This document shows positions 1 to 7,235 of a stretch of 20,812 nt of DNA, in pieces. The notes under the pieces were generated by a model. It worked only from the letters and a program-made list of their open reading frames with translations, had not been told where the DNA came from and ran no database searches. Source of the DNA: an uncultured Ignavibacteria bacterium (GTDB lineage: Bacteria > Bacteroidota > Ignavibacteria > Tepidaquicellales > Tepidaquicellaceae); NCBI GenBank assembly GCA_937974175.1, contig CALJIG010000067.1:1-20812 (forward strand), given 5' to 3'. Position numbers and translations under genes: made by a program. Position 1 is the first letter of the stretch; every line of letters begins with the position of its first letter.

Positions 1-58
1 TACGCGACTTTATCTAACAGCCCCAACCCAAAACCACTAAACACGAAGGAGATTCCCT

Positions 59-310
59 ATGCCTTTACGACGTTGTGATGCAGGTGAACATACTTTTGAT
101 GATTCCCAGCACAGTAGTTGTCCTTTTTGCCGTAAAACCCGCTTAGCTACTCCCCCCGGCGGCGCGGGTGTTGAACCTAATGTGCAAGCGGGAGGCAATA
201 ACTTTTCTCCACCGCCAGTAGGTTCTGCCCTTCCACCACTTCAGGGTAAAACCACACCAGCACCCGGTACTAGTGGCGGCGGACAAGCAAAAAAAAGAAA
301 AAGTTTATAA
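59..310 (+). CDS. Zinc-ribbon-like N-terminus of a Pro/Gly-rich protein, probably truncated
   Basis: The ORF opens with a strong Shine-Dalgarno sequence (AAGGAG at 46-51, 7 nt before the ATG). Its first 24 residues carry Cys6, His11, Cys21 and Cys24 in a C-x4-H...CPFC arrangement, which looks like a small zinc ribbon. Similar N-terminal ribbons are known on some bacterial FHA or kinase-associated proteins; that link is from memory and weak. Residues 30-76 are a low-complexity Pro/Gly/Ala linker, so a further domain would be expected after it. Instead the frame ends a few codons beyond a run of eight A's. Bases 61-280 contain 119 G/C of 220, far above the AT-rich sequence that follows. I read it as the 5' piece of a longer foreign gene cut at the junction near base 290. 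Its function is unknown. Confidence 0.5.
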   Translation: MPLRRCDAGEHTFDDSQHSSCPFCRKTRLATPPGGAGVEPNVQAGGNNFSPPPVGSALPPLQGKTTPAPGTSGGGQAKKRKSL

Positions 311-1103
311 GGAATTTCTTATTAATGAAAGTGATTTTAGAGAAATAAAAGAGGCTTTTACTCCAATTTTAAAAACTGATAAAGATAAGGAAAGATTTAA
401 AAAACTTATTTATCCCCGATTTGTTCAGGACTTTATGTCGAGTCCAATAGTATCAAATTTTATAGTGTATTCACCTGAAGAAAGTAAATTAAGAAAATTT
501 GAGGAAACAACTCAAATATACCCTTTAGGAATTAAAGGGGAAGGCTTATTTCAGTATTTAAAAGATTTAGCATTAGATAAAAAAACACGTGATTCCTTTA
601 AAGAAATAAATGAAAATTTAACGTTACTTGACTGGTTCGAAAACTTAAAATTACCTGATAAACTTTTAAGGAATGAATACTCATTAAAAATTAAAGATAG
701 ATATTTATATAAAAATCTTCAATATTTTGATCAAAACAGTACCAATGAAGGATTTCTTTTTTTATTATTTTATACGACTTTATTTATTTCCAAATTAACC
801 CCTTCCTTTTTCGCCATTGATAATATAGATTCATCATTTAATCCAAAGTTATGCATTGAAATAACGCGAAATTTGTCTAGACTAGCAACAGAACATAAAA
901 AACAAGTTATTGTTACAACTCATAATCCTTCCATTCTTGATGGGCTTAATCTAGAAGATGATACTCAACGATTATTTGTTGTGAGAAGAAATCTTGAAGG
1001 ACATACTACTGCAACGAGAGTAGATTATAACCCAGAAAGAAAAATGAAATTATCTGAAATTTGGACAAAAGGTTTTATAGGCGGATTACCAGAAAATTTT
1101 TAA
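273..1103 (+). CDS. AAA/ABC-type ATPase (RecF/OLD-like), C-terminal part only
   Basis: The visible protein keeps the C-terminal half of an SMC/RecF-like ATPase. It has a signature-like segment STNEGF at residues 156-161, a Walker B-like FFAIDNID (Asp183, with Asn184 where most relatives have the catalytic Glu), and an H-loop TTHNP with His217, followed by a conserved-looking tail. No Walker A motif (GxxxxGKS/T) is present, and relatives usually carry roughly 150 more residues upstream. The only start that keeps the frame is a GTG at 273 inside the GC-rich segment, so the first 5-10 residues are probably not native. The TOPRIM-like gene follows after 10 bp, suggesting a two-gene operon. In such pairs the ATPase is thought to sense or regulate and the partner to act as effector. 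As it stands the ATPase should be inactive. The IDNID Asn may be normal for this subfamily. Confidence 0.7.
   Translation: MAADKQKKEKVYKEFLINESDFREIKEAFTPILKTDKDKERFKKLIYPRFVQDFMSSPIVSNFIVYSPEESKLRKFEETTQIYPLGIKGEGLFQYLKDLALDKKTRDSFKEINENLTLLDWFENLKLPDKLLRNEYSLKIKDRYLYKNLQYFDQNSTNEGFLFLLFYTTLFISKLTPSFFAIDNIDSSFNPKLCIEITRNLSRLATEHKKQVIVTTHNPSILDGLNLEDDTQRLFVVRRNLEGHTTATRVDYNPERKMKLSEIWTKGFIGGLPENF
284..305. other. Composition junction / breakpoint at a poly-A stretch
   Basis: Sequence of about 54% G/C (hand count, bases 61-280) changes abruptly to about 27% (hand count, bases 301-600) across an A-rich run that includes eight consecutive A's. The gene on the left loses its expected C-terminal part here and the ATPase on the right lacks its N-terminal half. 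Breaking two unrelated genes at one point indicates a join between two DNA sources, either by recombination in the cell or by misassembly through the A-rich run. Confidence 0.65.
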
Positions 1104-1113
1104 TTTAAATATT

Positions 1114-1776
1114 ATGAAGTTTGGTTTAATCACAGAAGGAATATCTGAACATCGTATCGTTAAACACATTATTTCAAAATACTTTAAAGGCCAGGAAGTA
1201 TATATTAATCAAATCCAACCTCCAATTTCAGATGGAAAGCAAAGTATTACAGGGGGGTGGGATAAAGTATTAGATTATTGTCAAAAAGATGAGTTAAAAG
1301 ATATTTTAATAGAAAATGATTTTTTAATTATTCAAATAGACACAGATCAATCTCAAAATAGTCCTTTTAATATTCCACATTTAGAAAATGGTATTGCAAG
1401 AGATCCTAAAATTCTTTATGCAGATGTTTTAAGTAAGTTATGCTCTTTAATAAATAATGAGGTTTTTATTCAGTATGTAGATAAAATTCATTTTGCAATT
1501 TGTATTCACACAATTGAGTGCTGGCTATTACCTATATATTACAAAGATAAACGAAAAACTAAAATTGCAAACTGTACTGATACTTTAAATCAAATTTTGC
1601 GTAAAAAAAATATCAAAAGTATAAATACAGACGACAAAAATAGTTCAACTTCAAATCGGACTTATGATGAAATTTTAAAAAATTTTAAAGGAAAATCCGA
1701 CATAATTTTAACTTCAAAACATAATATAGGTTTCAGCTTTTTTACCGATTCGTTAAATACAATTTCACAACAATAA
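1114..1776 (+). CDS. TOPRIM-like putative nuclease partner of the ATPase
   Basis: This 220-residue protein starts with FGLITEGISEHRIV, which fits the first TOPRIM motif with Glu8. It then has a hydrophobic strand ending in IIQIDTD (Asp76 and Asp78), which fits the DxD metal-binding motif. A later IECWLLP segment (Glu135, Trp137) resembles a motif seen in RloB, DUF4276 and related TOPRIM-like proteins that travel with ATPases. These motifs suggest a metal-dependent nuclease or nuclease-like effector. It sits 10 bp after the ATPase and shares its very low GC, so the two were probably acquired together. Known comparable arrangements are AbiL, PARIS (AriA/AriB) and RloA/RloB; I cannot place it in one of these without a profile search. 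The gene looks intact. Confidence 0.6.
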   Translation: MKFGLITEGISEHRIVKHIISKYFKGQEVYINQIQPPISDGKQSITGGWDKVLDYCQKDELKDILIENDFLIIQIDTDQSQNSPFNIPHLENGIARDPKILYADVLSKLCSLINNEVFIQYVDKIHFAICIHTIECWLLPIYYKDKRKTKIANCTDTLNQILRKKNIKSINTDDKNSSTSNRTYDEILKNFKGKSDIILTSKHNIGFSFFTDSLNTISQQ

Positions 1777-1789
1777 AATCTGTTTTCCT

Positions 1790-1799
1790 CCCCCCCCCC
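1790..1799. repeat. C10 homopolymer tract
   Basis: Ten consecutive C's lie 14 bp after the stop of the TOPRIM-like gene and about 100 bp before the start of the Asp-box protein. The surrounding sequence is strongly AT-rich, so the tract stands out. It could be a slippage-prone (phase-variable) tract, the edge of the acquired module, or a sequencing or assembly weak spot. Confidence 0.8.
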
Positions 1800-1899
1800 G
1801 AAATCTTTTTCTCAACTTTTACGTTCATATATGGTGAATTAATCATTTAATATTGTTAATTTTTCATCTACAAAAAACTAAACTCTCAAAAAGACTCTC

Positions 1900-4413
1900 A
1901 TGAGAAAACCCTTTCTGTACTTTTTTACAATTATCTCCCTCATAATTGCAGCTAACTATGTATCCGCTCAAAACGACTCTGAAGAAGAAGAAGGCGAAAC
2001 TTCTGAAACTATCATGCAGCGCGAGCAATACATTCTTGAAAGAAGAGCCGGCGGACCCGGAATAGTAATGGCACCTGACGCTTACCAAAGAGCGATTCAG
2101 CAAATGAAACTTATGAAAAGAACTTCCGAAATTTCTGATGCGCCTTTCGGCTCTGCAACATGGCAAAGCGTAAACACTGTCGGTATGTTCTATCAGGTTA
2201 CAAATGCCAGCTACATTTCCGGCAGAACTAACTCAATAGCTTTTCATCCGACAAATGCTAATATAATGTACATTGCTTCAGCTGGAGGCGGCGTGTGGAA
2301 AACTACCAATGGCGGAAATAACTGGACGGTACTTACCGACGCTCTTTCTAACTTAGCAGGCGGAGATATTACAATTGACCCCAGCAATCCCAATGTGCTT
2401 TATTACGGTTCGGGTGAATTGAATTACTCGCTGGATAGTCACTACGGAGATGGAATATTTAAGTCAACAGATGCAGGTGTTACATGGGTAAAAGTTGCTC
2501 CTTACAGCATGTGCCCGAGCTATTCTAAATTGCTTGTAGATCCTACAAACGGAAACATAGTTTATGCAGCAGGAAGCTCAGGTATTTTTAAATCTACTAA
2601 TGCAGGAACAAACTGGTCGCAGGTTTTTTCACTGGGTAATATAAATGCCTTAGTGATGGATTATACAAACTCACAGATTTTATACATGACTACTTCTGCA
2701 GCATCAGGCGTCGGCGCTGTAAGAAAAACAACTAACGGCGGACTGAACTGGACAAGCCTTTCAGGCGGCCTTCCTACTACTGGCGCAGGCAGAGCTCCGA
2801 TAGCAATCTCTGATATTGACCCGTTAACTCTTTATGTAGGCTTTGCAAAAAGCAGCGGCGGCTCTCTTCTCGGAGTTTATAAAACAACTGATGGCGGAGT
2901 AAGCTGGACACTTCAAAACAGCACTACAAATTACATGGGAACACAGGGATGGTATGATAATGCACTGGCTATTAAAAACGGAAGCACTACAACAATTGTA
3001 ACCGGAGGATTGGATTTATATTCATCCACAAATTCCGGCACAACATTAACTAAAAAAACAGCATGGGCTACTTCATTTGCAGAGCAGTTCTGCCATGCAG
3101 ATATTCATAGCCTGTCTTATAATCCGCTTAACGGCAGACTTTATTGCTGCTCAGATGGCGGTGTTTATTCTTCATCGAATGACGGCGCAAACTGGGTAGA
3201 CCATAATGCAACAATTTCTACTCTTCAATATCAAAGCGCAGATTATGACCCTGTGAATCCAAACCTTATGCAGGGCGGATGTCAGGATAACAATAAACAA
3301 TACTCTACTAATAACGGACTTGCATGGATACAAAGAACTACCGGTGACGGAGGATATACAATAATCGATGCTGAAAATCCGTCATACGTTTACGGGCAAT
3401 ATGTAAACGGCAGTATTCAGCGTTCCGCAAATGCCGGTGTGAACTTCACTGATATAACACCGACCGGCTCAACAGGCGGTTTATTTTACAATCCTTATGA
3501 AATGGCACCGGGTAACAGCCAGTTCATAGTTTTCGGCAGAGCAGATGTATGGGTAACCTCTAATGCAAGGACTGCTTCAAGCGGTTCAGGCTGGACACAG
3601 CTTGCAACAAGTACAGTCGTGAACGGCAGCATTTCCGGTATTGGAATAGGCAACGGAACAAATCCACAAAGGATATATATTGGTACTACTAACGGAAAAA
3701 TTATGTATACTTCAAACGGCGGAACTAACTGGTCAACCGGTACAGGTTATGGCTACGTAAGTGATTTTGCCGTAGATAAAACAGATGATAATATTGCTTA
3801 CGCCTCATGTGGAGGAACAAATGCAAATCTGAAAGTATTTAAGACAACTAACGGTGGTGTAAACTGGACACATATCGGCGCAGGAATTCCAAACGCCGCA
3901 GTGAACACAATCATATTAAGAAATGCTTCTCCAAGAGCAATATTTGCAGGAACAGATCTGGGTGTATACATGTCTTATAACGAAGGAGCAAGCTGGTCAT
4001 TATTCAACACAGGTATGCCGACAGTTGAAGTTTATGATTTGAAATACAGGGAGACCAATAAAATATTATTAGCCGCAACACACGGAAGAGGATGTTTTAA
4101 AATTGATCTTACAAGTTTTACAGGAATTCAGAACAATAATGTTACTGCAGAGAGTTATGGCTTATCACAGAATTATCCTAATCCGTTTAACCCGACTACG
4201 AAAATAAAATATTCTGTACCGGGTTCAGCATTGGTAACTCTGAAAATTTATGACATTCTTGGTAACGAAGTAGAAACAATTGTAAATGGAATGCAGAACA
4301 GAGGAGTTTACGAAGTTCAATGGGACGCATCAAAGTATTCGAGCGGAGTATATATTTACAAAATAAATGCAGGCAGCTTTATTGACAGTAAAATGATGAT
4401 GCTTGTGAAGTAA
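1900..4413 (+). CDS. Secreted Asp-box (BNR/sortilin-like) propeller protein with T9SS sorting domain
   Basis: The protein has 837 residues. Residues 1-24 are a signal peptide ending at VSAQ, followed by an acidic stretch. From about residue 130 to 700 there are around a dozen Asp-box-type repeats of the form (K/S)(S/T)T(N/D)xGxxW, for example GVWKTTNGGNNW, GIFKSTDAGVTW, AVRKTTNGGLNW and GVYKTTDGGVSW. These form beta-propeller blades in sialidases, sortilins and plant-cell-wall hydrolases. From about residue 754 the C-terminus is a T9SS type A sorting domain (LSQNYPNPFNPTTKIKY, then IYDILGNEV and YSSGVYIYKI). It should therefore cross the inner membrane by Sec and the outer membrane by T9SS, ending on the cell surface or outside. 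I see no catalytic signature beyond the propeller, so binding or hydrolysis is undetermined. It has its own terminator downstream. Confidence 0.9.
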   Translation: MRKPFLYFFTIISLIIAANYVSAQNDSEEEEGETSETIMQREQYILERRAGGPGIVMAPDAYQRAIQQMKLMKRTSEISDAPFGSATWQSVNTVGMFYQVTNASYISGRTNSIAFHPTNANIMYIASAGGGVWKTTNGGNNWTVLTDALSNLAGGDITIDPSNPNVLYYGSGELNYSLDSHYGDGIFKSTDAGVTWVKVAPYSMCPSYSKLLVDPTNGNIVYAAGSSGIFKSTNAGTNWSQVFSLGNINALVMDYTNSQILYMTTSAASGVGAVRKTTNGGLNWTSLSGGLPTTGAGRAPIAISDIDPLTLYVGFAKSSGGSLLGVYKTTDGGVSWTLQNSTTNYMGTQGWYDNALAIKNGSTTTIVTGGLDLYSSTNSGTTLTKKTAWATSFAEQFCHADIHSLSYNPLNGRLYCCSDGGVYSSSNDGANWVDHNATISTLQYQSADYDPVNPNLMQGGCQDNNKQYSTNNGLAWIQRTTGDGGYTIIDAENPSYVYGQYVNGSIQRSANAGVNFTDITPTGSTGGLFYNPYEMAPGNSQFIVFGRADVWVTSNARTASSGSGWTQLATSTVVNGSISGIGIGNGTNPQRIYIGTTNGKIMYTSNGGTNWSTGTGYGYVSDFAVDKTDDNIAYASCGGTNANLKVFKTTNGGVNWTHIGAGIPNAAVNTIILRNASPRAIFAGTDLGVYMSYNEGASWSLFNTGMPTVEVYDLKYRETNKILLAATHGRGCFKIDLTSFTGIQNNNVTAESYGLSQNYPNPFNPTTKIKYSVPGSALVTLKIYDILGNEVETIVNGMQNRGVYEVQWDASKYSSGVYIYKINAGSFIDSKMMMLVK

Positions 4414-4439
4414 ATTTTAAATTTATTATTATATTTTTT

Positions 4440-4473
4440 AAAGAGGCGTGAATAATTTTGCGCCTCTTTTTTT
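4440..4473 (+). terminator. Rho-independent terminator after the Asp-box protein
   Basis: A 9-bp perfect stem (AAAGAGGCG at 4440-4448 with CGCCTCTTT at 4461-4469) with a 12-nt loop runs into a T-run ending at 4473. It lies 26 bp past the stop codon. Confidence 0.85.
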
Positions 4474-4564
4474 ATATTTAATTTCAACTACCAATTTATT
4501 TGATTAGGAATAATAGTTTCTATTCAATATTTTTGTTCATATCCCGCAACAATAACTTCATTAT

Positions 4565-4595
4565 TCCGACTTCCGCATAGCGGATTGCCTTCGGA
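4565..4595. repeat. Nested inverted repeat in the leader of the barrel-like gene
   Basis: An outer pair TCCGA/TCGGA (4565-4569 and 4591-4595) encloses a perfect inner hairpin TCCGC-ATA-GCGGA (4572-4584). There is no T-run after it, so it is not a normal terminator. It lies 27 bp before the next start codon and is richer in G/C than its surroundings. It may be a small dispersed palindromic element or a 5' leader structure. Confidence 0.5.
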
Positions 4596-4621
4596 CTATT
4601 TCTAAATTTAACCTTACAATA

Positions 4622-6010
4622 ATGAAAAAAATTTACTCCATTGCAATTCTATTGCTATTTTTATGCGTTAGCAATTCTTTTGCGCAAAAACTTTATGATG
4701 ACAAAAATATCCTTTCCAACACTCACGGGAAAAGATTATATCTTACAAGTAACTTCGGTGAAGAAGCTATGGATTTCCTGAGCTATAAAAGAAATGACTC
4801 AGTGGGCATTACAGAATTTAAAATGAATCTTGCGGGAGATTACAGACAGTGGAAGTTTGATGAAAAATGGCTTCTTGCAGGTTACGCTAAAGGCGATTTT
4901 TTAAGAATATGGTCTAAGACTCCGCAGGGTCCTGATACAGGAAACTTAGGGTTCTCACGTTTTACAGCATCTGTATACGCAGCAGCAAGTTATTATATAA
5001 AGCCTAATAAATTTTATGTGACCGGCGCAATCGGCGGCGGTTATGATTTGTTTAAGCTTGATAGAGATTTTCAGGAAGTTGAACACAGAGATACAAGTGT
5101 TTCAAGCTCAGCTTTATGGGGAGCAATCGGTTACGGAAGAATTAACAACAGACAGGTTGTAGAGTATGCTTATGACTTCGATGAGGCTCTTGTAAAAAGA
5201 GGTATCATAACCAGAGGAATGGATGACAAAACCTTGAGAGAAATTTCAAGCCTTCTGTATCAGCAAAGAGACGGTATGTACCTTGATAAATATGAAGATG
5301 ATGAATTTATCGAGCTCTTCGGTGATATAGAAAAAACTCTTTTGAATGCAGGATATATTTCCGGCTGCCTTGATGCAAGAACATCGATTGAGTTATACGA
5401 GATATTAAGAAACACCAGCAAGAAATTTGTTTTCTATCCGAAGTATGCAGGATATCAGGTACAGGCTCAGTTGCAATATCAGCTTTCAAATATTGAAAAA
5501 AGCAAAACACACGAACACTATGCTTCATTCTCAGGTGCGTATGCGCTGAATATGAACAAGAAGACTAACTTAGTTCTTTCAGGATTCTTCTCTATTCCTT
5601 TAGATACTATGGCAGTGGGCAGTGATTTAAAATCAGGCAGCAATCCTGAAAATGCATTCCAGAATTATCTTCCGTTCCTTCCTGATAGAAATAATCTTGA
5701 TTTCTTCAGTGAGTATTACGGTACAGGTGTATTCGGCAGCAGATATGTTCCGGGCTTACAAAGTCTAGTCGGAGCAAGAGCAGATTTATTTTATAATATC
5801 AGCTCAGTTGCAGGCGTTCAGGCAAATCTTTTATTAAGCAACAGATTTTTTAAATATGCAGATTCAAAACCACACGTAGGTCTGGTGGCAAGATTTGATT
5901 ACAATATTTACAGTCAGTTATTCTCCTATGTAAAAGGTTCGTTGATTGCAGAAAAAGGCGTTCCACCTGCGTATGTATTCGGGATAGGATTCGGTTACAG
6001 AGTATTCTAA
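4622..6010 (+). CDS. Predicted outer-membrane beta-barrel protein with a central helical insert
   Basis: I do not recognise a named family for this 462-residue protein. Residues 1-22 are a signal peptide ending at SFAQ. Residues about 60-175 and 275-462 contain alternating aromatic/hydrophobic strands typical of outer-membrane barrels (for example SVYAAASYYI, YASFSGAYAL, VGLVARFDYNIY), and the protein ends in FGYRVF with a terminal Phe, as many barrel proteins do. Between about 180 and 268 lies a very different segment, charged and probably helical, with several Asp/Glu clusters and the pattern GRINNRQVV. This may be a periplasmic or surface domain inserted in the barrel. It is flanked by terminators and so is probably monocistronic. 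Its role is unknown. Confidence 0.75.
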   Translation: MKKIYSIAILLLFLCVSNSFAQKLYDDKNILSNTHGKRLYLTSNFGEEAMDFLSYKRNDSVGITEFKMNLAGDYRQWKFDEKWLLAGYAKGDFLRIWSKTPQGPDTGNLGFSRFTASVYAAASYYIKPNKFYVTGAIGGGYDLFKLDRDFQEVEHRDTSVSSSALWGAIGYGRINNRQVVEYAYDFDEALVKRGIITRGMDDKTLREISSLLYQQRDGMYLDKYEDDEFIELFGDIEKTLLNAGYISGCLDARTSIELYEILRNTSKKFVFYPKYAGYQVQAQLQYQLSNIEKSKTHEHYASFSGAYALNMNKKTNLVLSGFFSIPLDTMAVGSDLKSGSNPENAFQNYLPFLPDRNNLDFFSEYYGTGVFGSRYVPGLQSLVGARADLFYNISSVAGVQANLLLSNRFFKYADSKPHVGLVARFDYNIYSQLFSYVKGSLIAEKGVPPAYVFGIGFGYRVF

Positions 6011-6035
6011 GATGTAAGTAAAATTTTCTTTCGAT

Positions 6036-6074
6036 AAAAGCTCTTCTGTGTATGCGGGAGGGCTTTTATTTTTT
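6036..6074 (+). terminator. Terminator between convergent barrel-like gene and dinB
   Basis: An 11-bp stem with two G-T wobbles (6036-6046 with 6057-6067) and a 10-nt loop is followed by a T-rich stretch. It overlaps the last codons of dinB on the opposite strand and can stop transcription from the plus-strand gene. The opposite direction has only a short T-run. Confidence 0.7.
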
Positions 6075-7232
6075 TATATTCTTCCCATAGGAAAGCACGC
6101 CGAAGTTATATTTACTGCGCAGTAAATCAATCTTCTCAACAAGATTTTTTTCTTTATCTACATCGGTAAATAATTCTTCCTGATAAGCATTGTCGAACTC
6201 TTCAAGCTCTGAAAACTTCACTCCAAGCAGCCTGATTTTTCTTCTTCCTGCCATCATCATTTCCAGCAGCCTTACTGCATCATCGTAATAATCCTTCTCC
6301 ATGTTCGAATACTTAGTACGTGTAAATGATTTCTGGTTTACTTTGAAATCTGTGTACTTAATTTTTACTGTAATGGTTTTTGCAACAGTATTTTCCTGTC
6401 TTAATCTATAGCATGCTTTCTCCATTAAAGAATATAGCTCAGATTTTAGAAATGTCATATCATTCGTATCTTCCCAGAAAGTATTTTCCTTCGATAAAGA
6501 TTTTCTGTCATCTTCCCCTTCAAAATTTACTTTATCAGATGTCTGTGCATTCGCAACGTTGAATAAAAAATCAGTATGCATACCTAACGATTCATAAAAA
6601 TCTTTTTCGAATTTAAGAATATCCCCTATGACATTGATACCATATTTTTTTAATCTGATTTGCGACTTCTTCCCCACTCCCGGTATATTTTCTATTGGCA
6701 AATTTTTTATAAAATCTTTTTCTTTGCCGAGAGGCATAACGGTAAGTCCGTCAGGCTTCTGTATTTTTGAAGCCATCTTAGCGCATAGCTTTGTTGATGC
6801 AATACCTATTGTTCCGGTGATATCAAGAGTGTTTTTTATATCAGCTTTTAATTCATTGGCAAGCTTTATATAATCATTTTTATAAGCGTGAAGTACGTCA
6901 GTAACATCCATAAATGCTTCATCAACACTTACGGGCTGAACCATTGGAGTGTATTTATAAAAAATATCGCGAACCTTTTTTGAATAATCGGAATATAATC
7001 CACGTGTGCTTCTGATATAATTTGCTTCAGGACATAACTGAATTGCCTTACCCATCGGCATTGCAGTGCGTACACCTTTTGCGCGGGCAAGATAATTCGG
7101 GCACATAACAATTCCCCTTTTATCTTCTTTGTTGCCCCCGACAATAAGCGGCCAGCCACGAAGCTTCGGGTTGACTGCTTCCTCGCACGAAGCAAAAAAG
7201 GCATCCATATCAATATGAAAAATTATTCTCAA
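6066..7232 (-). CDS. dinB: DNA polymerase IV (Y-family translesion polymerase)
   Basis: At 388 residues this is full length for Pol IV, which copies past damaged bases with low fidelity. The catalytic carboxylates are in place: Asp8 in HIDMDAFFA, and Asp104 and Glu105 in SVDEAFMD. Phe13 is at the position of the steric gate. A helix-hairpin-helix-like segment (IPGVGKKSQIRLKKYG) and a little-finger region follow. Near the C-terminus QEELF at 351-355 fits the sliding-clamp binding motif. The start is a TTG, chosen because the next in-frame Met (residue 9) would remove Asp8. The start lies 3 nt after the stop of the acyltransferase gene, so the two are probably translationally coupled. No LexA-type box is obvious. 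Confidence 0.95.
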   Translation of the reverse strand: MRIIFHIDMDAFFASCEEAVNPKLRGWPLIVGGNKEDKRGIVMCPNYLARAKGVRTAMPMGKAIQLCPEANYIRSTRGLYSDYSKKVRDIFYKYTPMVQPVSVDEAFMDVTDVLHAYKNDYIKLANELKADIKNTLDITGTIGIASTKLCAKMASKIQKPDGLTVMPLGKEKDFIKNLPIENIPGVGKKSQIRLKKYGINVIGDILKFEKDFYESLGMHTDFLFNVANAQTSDKVNFEGEDDRKSLSKENTFWEDTNDMTFLKSELYSLMEKACYRLRQENTVAKTITVKIKYTDFKVNQKSFTRTKYSNMEKDYYDDAVRLLEMMMAGRRKIRLLGVKFSELEEFDNAYQEELFTDVDKEKNLVEKIDLLRSKYNFGVLSYGKNIKK

Positions 7233-7235
7233 TTT

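Noticed and set aside
59..1103. A single frameshifted gene joining the zinc-ribbon protein to the ATPase
   Set aside because: Fixing the frame at the A-run would give a Pro/Gly linker leading into half an ATPase with no Walker A. The composition also changes exactly there, so two sources are more likely than one gene.
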